Assembly (NCBI GenBank): GCA_013201395.1 | Contig: JABMJD010000001.1 | Location: 62,001 to 126,000, forward strand | Length of the DNA stretch: 64,000 nt | Origin: Candidatus Syntrophopropionicum ammoniitolerans | GTDB taxonomy: Bacteria; Bacillota; Desulfotomaculia; Desulfotomaculales; Pelotomaculaceae | Direction of reading: 5' to 3' | In this document: piece after piece, positions 9,090 to 17,866 of the stretch | Layout of the letters: every line of letters begins with the position of its first letter | How positions within the stretch are numbered: the first letter of the stretch is position 1 | The notes under the pieces: model-generated | The model's database searches: none | The model's input: the letters and a program-made list of their open reading frames with translations, nothing else | Told to the model about the DNA's origin: nothing | Program-made: the position numbers and the translations under genes

Positions 9090-10280
9090 TTGAATAAAAA
9101 ACGGTTACTTATTGTATTGGTGGCTGCTCTGGTTTTCAGCCTGAGTATCGGTATCAGTCAGGCGGCGTGGGCGGAGCCGGAGGCAGCAAAGGTAAATGCC
9201 GGCACCAAGGTAACCAAACCGGCAGGTTTGGAAACCACTGCCGATGCGGCAGTGCTATTGGAACCGAAAAAAGACATCATTATCTATGAAAAAGAGAAAG
9301 ATAAACAATTGCCCATGGCCAGCGTAACTAAATTAATGACCCTGTTGCTGGCTACCGATGCCGTGGAAAAGGGAGATTTTAAACTCACTGATCAGGTGGT
9401 CACCAGTGAAAATGCCTGGGAAATGGGTGGTTCGCAGATCTATCTTGAACCGGAGGAAGAGATGAGCCTTTGGGATATGCTGACGGCCATTGGCCTGCAG
9501 TCTGCCAACGATGCCAGCGTGGCTGTAGCCGAACACATTGCAGGTACTGAAGAAGCCTTCATTGAAGCGATGAACGAAAGGGCCCGGTCCCTGGGATTGA
9601 AAAATACTAATTTTGTTAACTGTCATGGGCTGACAGCAGATAACCATTATACCAGCGCCCATGATATGGCGGTAATCTTAAAAGAAGGCCTCAAGAACCC
9701 GCTTTTTAGAAAAATAACTGCCATGCAGGAGTATGACCTGCGGGGCGGCGCCTTCAAACTCTGGAATACAAATAAACTTCTCTGGTGGTATGAGGGGGCC
9801 GATGCCGGTAAGACAGGCTGGACAGAAGCAGCTAAATATTGCCTGGCTTCATCTGCGGAAAGAGATGGTCTCAGGCTGATCTGTGTGGTCCTGGGCACGG
9901 AACAGGTGCGCAGCCATTTTAGTGAATCAATGAAAATTTTAGATTATGGCTTTGCCCGGTATAAATCTGTAAACTTTGCCGAGCAGGGTGCGGTAGTGGG
10001 GCAGCTCAAGGTAAGCAAAGGACAAGCTGAGCATGTTGATATTTTGGCTGCTGATCGGGTGAGCGTGGTAGTGCCTAAAGGTGAAGAAAAAGGATTTGAA
10101 ACAAACATGGAGCTGCCCGACAACATTAGCGCTCCGGTGCAAAAGGGACAGGAACTGGGGAAATATGTGGTCACCAAAGGCGGACAGGAAGAATTGCGGG
10201 TAAAATTGGTGGCCGGGGCTGATATTCCCAAAGCATCCTTGGGTCAGCAGATCAGAAATATTTTAGACAGCGTATATTAG
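9090..10280 (+). CDS. dacF: Serine D-Ala-D-Ala carboxypeptidase, DacF type
   Basis: A 396-residue low-molecular-weight penicillin-binding protein exported by a signal peptide (KKRLLIVLVAALVFSLSIG, cleavage near AWA). Catalytic motifs are SVTK (MASVTKLMT), SAN (LQSANDAS) and KTG (DAGKTGWT), followed by the C-terminal beta domain (PBP5_C) and a likely amphipathic anchor. It trims spore peptidoglycan stem peptides and controls cross-linking. The start is TTG with TAGGAGGAGGT upstream. It precedes spoIIAA as in Bacillus, but here a terminator and a separate promoter intervene. Confidence 0.93.
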   Translation: MNKKRLLIVLVAALVFSLSIGISQAAWAEPEAAKVNAGTKVTKPAGLETTADAAVLLEPKKDIIIYEKEKDKQLPMASVTKLMTLLLATDAVEKGDFKLTDQVVTSENAWEMGGSQIYLEPEEEMSLWDMLTAIGLQSANDASVAVAEHIAGTEEAFIEAMNERARSLGLKNTNFVNCHGLTADNHYTSAHDMAVILKEGLKNPLFRKITAMQEYDLRGGAFKLWNTNKLLWWYEGADAGKTGWTEAAKYCLASSAERDGLRLICVVLGTEQVRSHFSESMKILDYGFARYKSVNFAEQGAVVGQLKVSKGQAEHVDILAADRVSVVVPKGEEKGFETNMELPDNISAPVQKGQELGKYVVTKGGQEELRVKLVAGADIPKASLGQQIRNILDSVY

Positions 10281-10356
10281 GACATGTTAAATAGGGACAC
10301 AACCTTGATCAAATAAATCCTGGTGGTAGTGGATTTATGTTACCAGGTTTTAATGA

Positions 10357-10385
10357 ACGGGTCTATTAAACTAGGCCCGTTTTTA
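10357..10385 (+). terminator. Intrinsic terminator after dacF
   Basis: ACGGGTCTA (10357-10365) pairs with TAGGCCCGT (10372-10380), one pair being G-T, over a 6-base loop and is followed by TTTTTA. It separates dacF from the spoIIA genes. Confidence 0.75.
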
Positions 10386-10413
10386 TAATACTTGCTTTTT
10401 AAGAAATTATTTG

Positions 10414-10440
10414 GTAGGATTTAACAAAACAATAGTAATT
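10414..10440 (+). promoter_or_regulatory. Possible sigma-H promoter of the spoIIA operon
   Basis: GTAGGATTT (10414-10422) matches the sigma-H -35 box (RnAGGAWWW). About 10-11 bases on, TAGTAAT only loosely resembles the -10 GAAT box. In Bacillus spoIIA is driven by sigma-H with Spo0A. The -35 match is good and the -10 match is weak. Confidence 0.4.
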
Positions 10441-10479
10441 ACAGTATAATTGATTGACAAGGGGAAGAGGAGGAGAATT

Positions 10480-10818
10480 GTGCTTCTAGATATTGAGATG
10501 AAAAAGGACACCCTTTTTGTCAGACCCAACGGGGAACTTGATCTGGGGGTTGCTGATCAGCTCAGGAGGACCCTGGACGAAACAATTGAAAAGGGCCAGG
10601 CCAAAAACCTGGTGATCAACCTGGCCAAGGTGTCCTTTGTTGACAGCTCCGGATTGGGTGTGCTGCTGGGGCGTTATAACCGTGTTTCTAAAAATGGTGG
10701 CCAGGTTTTGATTGTTTCACCACAGCCCCAGGTGCGAAAGGTCCTGGATCTTTCCGGGCTTTTGCGGATTATGAATGAATATCCAAACGAGAATGAAGCT
10801 CTGGGTAAAATTGGGTAG
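10480..10818 (+). CDS. spoIIAA: Anti-sigma F factor antagonist
   Basis: A 112-residue STAS-domain protein. VDSSGLGVLLGRY (residues 48-60) contains the serine that SpoIIAB phosphorylates. Dephosphorylated SpoIIAA frees sigma-F from SpoIIAB in the forespore. I chose the GTG at 10480 because AGGAGGAG lies just upstream and because the encoded start fits the family; an in-frame start at 10450 would lie before the ribosome site and add a basic stretch not usual in SpoIIAA. It forms an operon with spoIIAB and sigF. Confidence 0.92.
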   Translation: MLLDIEMKKDTLFVRPNGELDLGVADQLRRTLDETIEKGQAKNLVINLAKVSFVDSSGLGVLLGRYNRVSKNGGQVLIVSPQPQVRKVLDLSGLLRIMNEYPNENEALGKIG

Positions 10819-10831
10819 GGAGGACGACATA

Positions 10832-11281
10832 ATGCAGTTAATGAACCAGATGAGGCTTGAATTTCTTAGCATACCGGCTAATGTGGCATTTGCCCGGGTG
10901 GCGGTAGCAGCCTTTGCCTCCCAGCTTGATTTCACATTGGCTGACCTGGAGGAAATAAAGGTAGCTGTATCAGAAGCAGTGGGCAATGCCATTATCCATG
11001 GTTATGGGCATGTGCCCGATCGCCTGGTTAGAGTGTATGCCGCACTGACCCAGGATACCCTGGAGTTAAGGATAGAAGATGAGGGCAGGGGTATTGAGGA
11101 TATAGAAAAGGCCTTGGAGCCGGCATTCTCCACAGATGCAGAACGCCTGGGACTTGGTTTTGTGTTTATGCAGTCCTTTATGGAAAACTTTCGCCTGGAG
11201 TCAAAAAGGGGCCGGGGCACAACGGTGATTATGAGCAAAAGCACAGGCAACAACATGGTCCGCGCCGGCGAGGCCACATAG
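10832..11281 (+). CDS. spoIIAB: Anti-sigma F factor / serine kinase
   Basis: A 149-residue GHKL ATPase/kinase with the N box (EAVGNAIIHGYG), the G1 box (EDEGRGIED) and the G2 box (RLGLGFVFMQSF). It holds sigma-F inactive and phosphorylates SpoIIAA. The ATG at 10832 has GGGAGGA 8 bases upstream; a longer reading frame from 10775 would overlap the end of spoIIAA and is not supported. The gene is 13 bases from spoIIAA. Confidence 0.93.
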   Translation: MQLMNQMRLEFLSIPANVAFARVAVAAFASQLDFTLADLEEIKVAVSEAVGNAIIHGYGHVPDRLVRVYAALTQDTLELRIEDEGRGIEDIEKALEPAFSTDAERLGLGFVFMQSFMENFRLESKRGRGTTVIMSKSTGNNMVRAGEAT

Positions 11282-11365
11282 GATGCAGGCAATGATGTGC
11301 TATAATTTACCGCTATCAACAGAAATGTTTAAAAACTACTGGGGTTGTGGACTGGAGATGGATTT

Positions 11366-12142
11366 ATGAGCAGCAGGTTGGTCGATATGAACCTGCCCCG
11401 CTTTCCGCTATTAAAGGACAAGGAGACACGTGAGTTGCTAATCAGGTCCAAGGCGGGCGATAGTTTTGCCCGGGAGAAGCTGGTTAACTGCAACTTGAAG
11501 CTGGTGTTTAACATTGTACGGCGTTTTCAAAACAGGGGCCATGAACTGGAAGACTTATTCCAAATCGGTTGTATCGGCTTGATGAAGGCTATCGATAAAT
11601 TTGATCTAAGCTACGGGGTTAAATTCTCCACCTATGCTGTGCCCATGATTGTGGGTGAGATCAGGAGGTTCCTACGGGACGACAGCCCGGTTAAGGTTAG
11701 CAGATCGGTCAAGGAAACTGCCTATAAAATACATCAGACCAGGGAGTTGTTGACAGCACGTTTGGGTAGGGAACCGGCGATTAGTGAGGTGGCAACAGAA
11801 CTGGGTCTCTCCCGGGAAGAAGTGGCCAATGCTATGGGGGCTATCCAGTCTCCCACCTCAATCTATGAGACGTTACACCAGGAGGATGGGGATCCAATCT
11901 ACCTGCTTGATCAGCTGAAGGGTGAAGAAAACGGTGATGGGTCCTGGCTGGAGGGTCTGGCCATGAAGGAGCTGTTAAATAATTTGCCGGAAAGGGACAG
12001 AAAAATCATCACCTGGCGTTTTTTTGAGGATCAAACCCAGACGGAAATCGCCGGCAGGCTGGGTTTATCACAGGTGCAGATTTCTCGTTTAGAAAGACAG
12101 GCCCTAAAGAAATTGCGGGACTTGCTGGGCGGTAGTACCTAG
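11366..12142 (+). CDS. sigF: RNA polymerase sporulation sigma factor F
   Basis: A 258-residue sigma-70 family factor. Region 2 is clear (LVFNIVRRFQNRGHELEDLFQIGCIGLMKAIDKF in part, with KFSTYAVPMIVGEIRR), then region 3 and region 4 with the helix-turn-helix (TQTEIAGRLGLSQVQISRLE). It directs the first forespore-specific genes. The ATG at 11366 follows GGAG by 8 bases and starts MSSRLVDMN; a TTG at 11345 is a less likely start. The gene ends just before a strong terminator that closes the operon. Confidence 0.93.
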   Translation: MSSRLVDMNLPRFPLLKDKETRELLIRSKAGDSFAREKLVNCNLKLVFNIVRRFQNRGHELEDLFQIGCIGLMKAIDKFDLSYGVKFSTYAVPMIVGEIRRFLRDDSPVKVSRSVKETAYKIHQTRELLTARLGREPAISEVATELGLSREEVANAMGAIQSPTSIYETLHQEDGDPIYLLDQLKGEENGDGSWLEGLAMKELLNNLPERDRKIITWRFFEDQTQTEIAGRLGLSQVQISRLERQALKKLRDLLGGST

Positions 12143-12151
12143 GGTATGGTC

Positions 12152-12177
12152 AAAAAGGACCGGTAGGTCCTTTTTTT
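12152..12177 (+). terminator. Intrinsic terminator after sigF
   Basis: AAAAAGGACC (12152-12161) pairs perfectly with GGTCCTTTTT (12166-12175) over the loop GGTA, with a run of T. A textbook terminator. Confidence 0.9.
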
Positions 12178-12205
12178 GTTCCTATAAATCAGTATGCAGA
12201 TGTTC

Positions 12206-12234
12206 GCATAAAAAACGTTTATTTACACATAATA
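12206..12234 (+). promoter_or_regulatory. Putative forespore (sigma-G type) promoter of the dodecin gene
   Basis: GCATA (12206-12210), 17 bases, CATAATA (12228-12234). The -10 element and the spacing are identical to those before dacF. It lies 35 bases before the dodecin start. Confidence 0.55.
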
Positions 12235-12268
12235 CAAATTGTTGAAAAACAAAAAAGGGGGCAAAAAA

Positions 12269-12463
12269 ATGCATGTTAAGGTGTCGGAACTGGTGGGAGG
12301 TTCTCCTGATAGCTGGAAGGGAGCGGTCCAATCAGCCATAACAGAGGCTGCAAAAACAATGGATAACATTGTGGCCGTGGAAATTATAAATTTCACGGCT
12401 AATGTGGAAAATGGCCGCCTGACCGAGTATAAGGCCAATGTTAAAATAGCCCACACCAAGTAA
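12269..12463 (+). CDS. Dodecin family flavin-binding protein
   Basis: A 64-residue protein of the dodecin family: one beta-strand, an amphipathic helix (SWKGAVQSAITEAAKT) and a two-strand hairpin containing VEIINFTANVENG and the end EYKANVKIAHTK. Dodecins form hollow 12-mers that store or buffer flavins, CoA or similar compounds. The ATG at 12269 lies after AAGGGGGC; an in-frame TTG at 12239 is rejected because it has no ribosome site. It sits between sigF and spoVAE with its own promoter and terminator. The placement suggests expression in the forespore, which is an inference. Confidence 0.85.
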   Translation: MHVKVSELVGGSPDSWKGAVQSAITEAAKTMDNIVAVEIINFTANVENGRLTEYKANVKIAHTK

Positions 12464-12468
12464 CACAT

Positions 12469-12494
12469 GGGGACACCGGCAGGTGTCCTTTTTT
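12469..12494 (+). terminator. Intrinsic terminator after the dodecin gene
   Basis: GGACACC (12471-12477) pairs with GGTGTCC (12482-12488) over GGCA and is followed by TTTTTT. Confidence 0.85.
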
Positions 12495-12548
12495 GTATAA
12501 CAGCGTCTAAACAGGGAAACAATGAAAAAGGGGACGGGGGTAGGATAT

Positions 12549-13106
12549 ATGTCCGCCGATAAAAGGAAAGTAATCATTGTCACCGATGGTGACAGGAATG
12601 CGAGAAAAGCGGTGGAAATAGCCGCCCGAAATGTAGGAGCCCGGTGTATTTCCTGTTCGGTGGGCAATCCGACCAGACAAACAGGGGAAGAATTAGTAGA
12701 GCTGATTAAAACTGCACCCGCGGATCCGGTGGTGCTCATGCTTGATGATCGGGGATATTGCGGTATGGGCAACGGTGAGAGGGCTTTGGCCTATATCAGC
12801 AGGCATCCGGACATACAGGTGCTGGGGGTTTTGGCAGTAGCCTCCAATATAACCGGAGGGGGCGGCTGTACAGTCGATCTTTCAGTGGCCGGGAACGGGG
12901 AAATTGTTAGGGAGCCAGTGAACAAGGTGGGTAAGCCCGGAGGTAAACTGCTGAGAGGCGATACTGTAGAGATTGTGGATCAATTGAATATACCCTTAAT
13001 TATTGGTATCGGTGATATCGGTAAAATGAACGGGGCAGACGACGTGAAAAAGGGGGCACCATTGACCACAAAAGCCCTGCAAAACATTTTATCCAGGAAC
13101 CTATAG
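12549..13106 (+). CDS. spoVAE: Stage V sporulation protein AE (SpoVAEA-type, soluble)
   Basis: A 185-residue protein matching the soluble SpoVAEa family: VIIVTDGDRNARKAVE at the N-terminus, a GARCIS-GNPTRQTGEELVELI segment and DDRGYCGMGNGE in the middle. Products of the spoVA operon act in dipicolinate uptake and in germination. The ATG at 12549 follows GGGGGTAGG; an in-frame ATG at 12522 is possible. The membrane partners SpoVAC/SpoVAD are absent from this window, so here it stands apart from the rest of the operon. In other Clostridia a lone spoVAE near sigF is also seen, as far as I recall. Confidence 0.75.
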   Translation: MSADKRKVIIVTDGDRNARKAVEIAARNVGARCISCSVGNPTRQTGEELVELIKTAPADPVVLMLDDRGYCGMGNGERALAYISRHPDIQVLGVLAVASNITGGGGCTVDLSVAGNGEIVREPVNKVGKPGGKLLRGDTVEIVDQLNIPLIIGIGDIGKMNGADDVKKGAPLTTKALQNILSRNL

Positions 13107-13171
13107 CCCAGTGGAACATATCGTTCCTTTGCTTTAATTATCTGATTTTTTTGCTAAGGAGTTTAATTTAG

Positions 13172-14146
13172 ATGAGAATTGGCATCCCCAGATCTCTTTT
13201 GTATTATTATTACTATCCCTTGTGGCGGGTGTTTTTTGCAGAGCTTGGTGCGCAGGTTGTTTTATCATCACCATCAACCAAAGGGATCCTTGCTGCCGGG
13301 TTAAAACATGCCGTGGATGAGGTATGTTTGCCGGTTAAAATGTTTTATGGTCATGTCCTGGATCTGGTAGGTCAGGTAGATATGATTTTTTTGCCCCGGA
13401 TCGTTAGTGTGGAAAAGCGGGAATACATTTGCCCTAAATTTTTAGGGCTGCCGGACATGATTCGTTGTTTAAAGGACTTGCCTCCTTTAATCGAGGTGGA
13501 CATAAATCTCTATAAGAATAACAGAGACTTTTATCGGGCAGTAAAAAACATAGGTAGTATTTTTACTAAAAATCATTTGGCCATCGGGCGGGCATGTTTT
13601 AAGGCCCTGCAGGCCCAGAAGAAATATTTCCGCCTGCTAAACATGGGATTGATGCCCGCTGAGGCTTTGGCCCTGGTTGAAGGCCGGACCGGGGATAAAT
13701 CTCAGCGCAAAAAGGAAAGATTAAACATTGCCCTGCTGGGCCACCCTTATAATGTTTACGATCCTTATATCAGCATGGATATTATCGATCGCCTGCATAA
13801 AATGGGCGTTGGGGTTACTACAGCGGAGCATGTGCCGGATAAAATTACTAGAAGCTATGCCGCCCGCCTGCCAAAAAAACTATTCTGGACCCTGGGTAAC
13901 CGCATGATTGGGGCGGCCTTTCACTATCTGGAACAGCCCGGTATCTCCGGTATGGTTCATCTAGCTGCTTTTGGCTGTGGTCCCGACTCCATGACCGGCG
14001 GGATTATAGAAAGATACGCCCATAGCTCCGGTATACCTTTTTTAAGCCTGACCCTGGATGAACATACCGGTGAAGCCGGCATTATGACCAGGCTGGAGGC
14101 TTTTCTGGATATGGTGCAATGGAGAAAAGCCGCATTCAGTTCGTAG
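13172..14146 (+). CDS. 2-hydroxyacyl-CoA-dehydratase activase-related protein (DUF2229 type)
   Basis: A 324-residue cytosolic protein beginning MRIGIPRSLLYYYYYPLW, the DUF2229 signature, with EVCLPVKMFYGH near residue 50 and a late LDEHTGEAG motif. In many Clostridia this domain forms the C-terminal part of a giant fused activase of about 1,400 residues. Conserved Cys (CLP, CPK, GCGP) could hold an iron-sulfur cluster. It is the first of three adjacent genes with related motifs. The ribosome site AAGGAG precedes the ATG. The reaction is unknown; family members are related to BcrC/HgdB-type subunits. Confidence 0.75.
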   Translation: MRIGIPRSLLYYYYYPLWRVFFAELGAQVVLSSPSTKGILAAGLKHAVDEVCLPVKMFYGHVLDLVGQVDMIFLPRIVSVEKREYICPKFLGLPDMIRCLKDLPPLIEVDINLYKNNRDFYRAVKNIGSIFTKNHLAIGRACFKALQAQKKYFRLLNMGLMPAEALALVEGRTGDKSQRKKERLNIALLGHPYNVYDPYISMDIIDRLHKMGVGVTTAEHVPDKITRSYAARLPKKLFWTLGNRMIGAAFHYLEQPGISGMVHLAAFGCGPDSMTGGIIERYAHSSGIPFLSLTLDEHTGEAGIMTRLEAFLDMVQWRKAAFSS

Positions 14147-14177
14147 AATTGGGGATCAAGTCATGAAGGAGAAAATT

Positions 14178-15269
14178 ATGCGTGTTACTTTTCCTCATAT
14201 GGGGAATTTATTTATTCCTGTCAAGGGAATGTTGCAATATTTGGGTCTCGATGTTGTAGTACCGCCCCCTTCCAGTAAAAAAACCCTGACCATCGGCGCC
14301 AAATATGGACCGGAGTTCGCCTGCTTGCCTTTTAAATTAAACCTGGGCAACTTTGTTGAAGCCCATGAACAGGGAGCCGATACGATCGTGATGGCCGGTG
14401 GGTGCGGACCGTGCCGTTTTGGCTATTATGCCCAAATCGAACATGCTATTTTAAAGGATTTGGGCTATGATATGCGTCTGATTGTTTTGGAACCGCCGGA
14501 AAAGCATTTGTCGGAGTTGCTGGCTAAAATAAGGGAATTAGCGGGCAACAAATCCTGGTGGCACATTTTTCAGGCGGTGCGCTTCGGCTACCGGAAAGCC
14601 AAGGCAGTTGATGAGGTAGAAATGGCTGCCTTGTGGGCCAGACCGCGGGAGATAACACCGGGTGACACGGAAAAAGCCTACACCAAGGCATTGAAAATGT
14701 TGGACAAAGCCACCTCAACAAGGGAGCTGATGCAGGCTGAAAAAAGCGCCGATCAGCTCCTATCCGCCGTAGCTGTGGACAATAAAAAGACAGTCGTCAA
14801 AATTGGGCTGGTGGGTGAAATATACACACTGTTGGACCCTTTTTCTAATCAATACATGGAAAGGTCACTGGGCCGTTTGGGGGCCGAGGTGGATCGTTCC
14901 ATATACCTGAGTGAATGGGTTAATGAACACATATTCAGGGGATTGGCCCGGGGGATGCGAACAAGAAAGAAGGCATGCCTGGCAGCACGTCCCTATTTGC
15001 GCCATTTTGTCGGTGGTCACGGCCAGGAAAGTGTCGGTAATGCCGTTAACTTCGCCCAGGCAGGTTACGACGGCATCATTCAGGTTTTTCCCTTTACCTG
15101 TATGCCGGAAATAGTAGCGGAAAGTATTTTGCCAAAAATGAGAGCTGACTACGGCACCCCGGTGATGACCATTATTGTGGACGAACATACGGGTGAGGCA
15201 GGGACACTGACCCGCCTGGAGGCCTTTGTTGACCTGCTGGCCAGGAAAAAGGAAGCTAAGGAGGCATGA
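14178..15269 (+). CDS. 2-hydroxyacyl-CoA-dehydratase/activase-related protein
   Basis: A 363-residue protein that shares the end motif DEHTGEAG with the preceding gene and has FACLPFKL and GGCGPCRFGYY, a Cys-rich segment that could bind an iron-sulfur cluster. It resembles the HgdB-like half of the large fused CoA-enzyme activases. I prefer the ATG at 14178 because AAGGAG lies at the right distance; the ATG at 14163 is also in frame. It ends six bases before the ATPase partner. I infer that the three proteins form one complex. Confidence 0.7.
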   Translation: MRVTFPHMGNLFIPVKGMLQYLGLDVVVPPPSSKKTLTIGAKYGPEFACLPFKLNLGNFVEAHEQGADTIVMAGGCGPCRFGYYAQIEHAILKDLGYDMRLIVLEPPEKHLSELLAKIRELAGNKSWWHIFQAVRFGYRKAKAVDEVEMAALWARPREITPGDTEKAYTKALKMLDKATSTRELMQAEKSADQLLSAVAVDNKKTVVKIGLVGEIYTLLDPFSNQYMERSLGRLGAEVDRSIYLSEWVNEHIFRGLARGMRTRKKACLAARPYLRHFVGGHGQESVGNAVNFAQAGYDGIIQVFPFTCMPEIVAESILPKMRADYGTPVMTIIVDEHTGEAGTLTRLEAFVDLLARKKEAKEA

Positions 15270-15274
15270 TTTAA

Positions 15275-16249
15275 ATGAAGGGCTATATCGGCATCGATGT
15301 TGGTTCGGTGAGCATCAATATTATTTTTATAGATGATGGCGGGGTTGTGGTTGAGGCCATTTACCTGCGCACCCAGGGTCAGCCGATTACTATGGTACAA
15401 AAGGGTTTAAAAGAACTGCACGGCCGGCTGCCTAAAGGCAGCAAGATCAGGGGGGTGGGCACCACCGGCAGCGGCCGGAATTTGGCCGGGATTATTGTTG
15501 GCGCCGACGCGATCAAAAATGAAATCACCGCCCATGCTATTGCTACCTCCCAGGTGGTGCCTGGTGTACAGACGATTTTGGAGATTGGGGGCCAGGATTC
15601 CAAGATTATTATACTGCGTAACGGTGTGGTGACGGATTTTGCCATGAATACGGTGTGTGCTGCGGGTACAGGCTCCTTTCTGGATCAGCAGGCGGCCCGC
15701 CTGAATATTTCTATTGATCAGTTTGGGAAAATTGCCCTGGGGTCTAAATCAGCAGTAAGAATTGCCGGCAGGTGTGCTGTTTTTGCTGAATCGGATATGA
15801 TCCATAAGCAGCAGATGGGTTGTGGATTGCCCGACATATTGGCCGGCTTGTGTGAAGCCCTGGTACGCAACTATCTGAACAATGTGGGTAAGGGCAAAGA
15901 AATTTTACCACCGGTAGTTTTTCAAGGCGGTGTGGCTGCCAATGTGGGCATGATTAAGGCTTTTGAACGGGCCCTGGAACTGCCAATCAAGGTGCCGCCA
16001 TATTACAATGTTATGGGGGCGGTGGGGGCGGCCCTGCTGGCCCGGGAGTCGGCAGCAAAAAGGGGCTATAGCCTTTTTAAGGGTTTCGGTATATCAGATA
16101 TGAGGTACAAAACGGGCAGTTTCGAATGTACAGGATGTTCCAACCTGTGTGAGGTGGTTCAGGTAACAGAAGATGGGGGAGTAATTGCCCGCTGGGGCGA
16201 CCGTTGTGGCAAATGGTCCAATGCAGTTCGGGAAGAGAAAATAAGCTAG
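15275..16249 (+). CDS. BadF/HgdC-type ATPase activase of a CoA-dehydratase-like system
   Basis: A 324-residue member of the ASKHA ATPases. [11 protein letters not shown] is the phosphate-1 motif, and [19 protein letters not shown] and [12 protein letters not shown] carry the two cysteines that in HgdC dimers bridge one [4Fe-4S] cluster. GGVAANVGM is a later ATPase motif. The C-terminal tail has [10 protein letters not shown] and GDRCGKW, a segment that in fused homologues links ATPase and DUF2229 parts. Activases inject a low-potential electron using ATP. No HgdA/HgdB dehydratase gene lies nearby, so the target is unknown. Confidence 0.85.
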   Translation: MKGYIGIDVGSVSINIIFIDDGGVVVEAIYLRTQGQPITMVQKGLKELHGRLPKGSKIRGVGTTGSGRNLAGIIVGADAIKNEITAHAIATSQVVPGVQTILEIGGQDSKIIILRNGVVTDFAMNTVCAAGTGSFLDQQAARLNISIDQFGKIALGSKSAVRIAGRCAVFAESDMIHKQQMGCGLPDILAGLCEALVRNYLNNVGKGKEILPPVVFQGGVAANVGMIKAFERALELPIKVPPYYNVMGAVGAALLARESAAKRGYSLFKGFGISDMRYKTGSFECTGCSNLCEVVQVTEDGGVIARWGDRCGKWSNAVREEKIS

Positions 16250-16349
16250 TGGGAGCCGGAAATATATTTCCTATTGCCAAAATAGTTGTTCACAGGTTAA
16301 AATATACCAAGTATCTGAAAAAAACCAGAGCAGAGAGGAGAAAGATGAG

Positions 16350-17705
16350 TTGAGCAAAGTTAAGGTTTTCCTAGAAGAGAAAGACATACCCCGGGCCTGG
16401 TACAACATCCAGGCCGACATGCCCAACCTGCCCAAGCCGGCGATGCATCCCGCTACCAAAAAGCCGGTGGTTCCTGAGGATCTGGCCCCAATTTTCCCCA
16501 GGGGCTTAATAGATCAGGAAATGACCCGGGACAGGTGGGTAGAAATTCCCGATGAAGTAAGGGAAATATACAAACTGTGGAGGCCGTCGCCGCTAATCAG
16601 GGCCCTGCGATTGGAACAGGCCCTTGATACCCCGGCAAAAATATATTTTAAGCATGAGGGTGTTAGCCCGGCCGGCAGCCATAAGTTGAACACAGCAGTA
16701 CCCCAGGTTTACTATAATAAAATCGCAGGAACGAAAAGACTGACTACGGAAACAGGGGCGGGCCAGTGGGGTATAGCCCTTTCCCAGGCCTGTAAGTTCT
16801 TTGATTTGGCATGCATTGTATATATGGTCAAAATCAGCTTTCAACAGAAGCCCTATCGGCGGACCATGATGGAGGTTTTTGGCGCCCAGATGTATGCCAG
16901 CCCCAGTGAGAATACCAATACCGGCCGGCACATACTTGAGGAAGATCCGGACAACATGGGTAGCCTGGGTATGGCTATCAGTGAAGCGGTGGAAGATGCC
17001 GTAGGGCGTGACGACACCCACTATGCCCTGGGCAGTGTTTTGAACCATGTTCTGCTGCATCAAACGATAATCGGGCTGGAAGCCAAAAAACAGCTGGAGC
17101 TGGTGGATGAATATCCTGATCTGGTTATTGCCTGCTGTGGTGGCGGCAGTAACTTTGGCGGGATTGCCTTCCCCTTTGCTTACGATAAGATTAGGGAAGG
17201 GGCCCCGGTGAGGTTGATTGCTGTGGAGCCCAGCGCTTGTCCCACACTTACCAGAGGTCATCATGGCTATGACTACGGAGATGTGGCCGGATACACACCA
17301 CTATTGTGGATGTATTCTTTGGGCAAAGACTTTATGCCGCCGGGAATTCATGCCGGTGGGTTGCGCTATCATGGTGCTTCACCTTTGGTCAGCCAGCTGA
17401 TCAAGGACGGTATCGCCGAAGCCCAGTCATACGGACAGAGCACCGTATTCGACTCCGGAGTGCTTTTTGCCCGGTGTGAAGGGATCATACCGGCCCCGGA
17501 ATCATCCCATGCCATCCATAGTGTGGTGGTAGAGGCTCTGGCTGCCAGGGAAGCCGGTGAGGCCAAGACCATATTGTTTAATCTCAGTGGGCATGGCCTC
17601 TTGGATTTGCCTTCTTACGAGTCTTACCTGCACCAAGGGTTGGTGGACAGCCCCATATCTGAGGAAGGTTTAAAAAAAGCCCTGGCCAATCTACCACAGA
17701 TATAG
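16350..17705 (+). CDS. trpB: TrpB2-type tryptophan synthase beta chain
   Basis: A 451-residue PLP enzyme of the TrpB2 group, longer than TrpB1 (about 400). The PLP lysine is in GSHKLNTA near residues 109-116, and the phosphate-binding loop is [10 protein letters not shown]. It condenses indole or an indole equivalent with serine to give tryptophan; some TrpB2 are thought to salvage indole or to use phosphoserine. No trpA or other trp gene is adjacent. The start is TTG with GAGAGGAGA upstream; the nearby ATG at 16345 leads straight to a stop. trpS lies 3.5 kb downstream but is not in the same operon. Confidence 0.88.
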   Translation: MSKVKVFLEEKDIPRAWYNIQADMPNLPKPAMHPATKKPVVPEDLAPIFPRGLIDQEMTRDRWVEIPDEVREIYKLWRPSPLIRALRLEQALDTPAKIYFKHEGVSPAGSHKLNTAVPQVYYNKIAGTKRLTTETGAGQWGIALSQACKFFDLACIVYMVKISFQQKPYRRTMMEVFGAQMYASPSENTNTGRHILEEDPDNMGSLGMAISEAVEDAVGRDDTHYALGSVLNHVLLHQTIIGLEAKKQLELVDEYPDLVIACCGGGSNFGGIAFPFAYDKIREGAPVRLIAVEPSACPTLTRGHHGYDYGDVAGYTPLLWMYSLGKDFMPPGIHAGGLRYHGASPLVSQLIKDGIAEAQSYGQSTVFDSGVLFARCEGIIPAPESSHAIHSVVVEALAAREAGEAKTILFNLSGHGLLDLPSYESYLHQGLVDSPISEEGLKKALANLPQI

Positions 17706-17730
17706 TAAAATTTGTTAACAAACGATACTG

Positions 17731-17824
17731 GGGGGCGCCTTAAAAGAGGCGCCCCTAATTAAATTTGTTGCCCTGGGGGCCGTTTCTGTTCTAACCTGAT
17801 TCACCTGGGTGGGGCGCTTTTTTT
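17731..17824 (+). terminator. Double hairpin region after trpB, possibly mutually exclusive
   Basis: GGGGCGCCT (17732-17740) pairs with AGGCGCCCC (17747-17755). A third segment, GGGGCGC (17811-17817), is followed by TTTTTTT and could instead pair with the GCGCCCC of the second segment. The first hairpin has no T-run; the third segment does. The layout can end trpB transcription or act as an attenuator for the gene at 17867. The alternative pairing is visible; its function is inferred. Confidence 0.5.
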
Positions 17825-17866
17825 GTATGGGCCGGTGTGATATAATAAAATGCATATTTTGTAAGG

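Noticed and set aside
13095-13131. Terminator after spoVAE
   Set aside because: GGAAC/GTTCC gives only five pairs and the following bases are TTTGCTTT; too weak to call.
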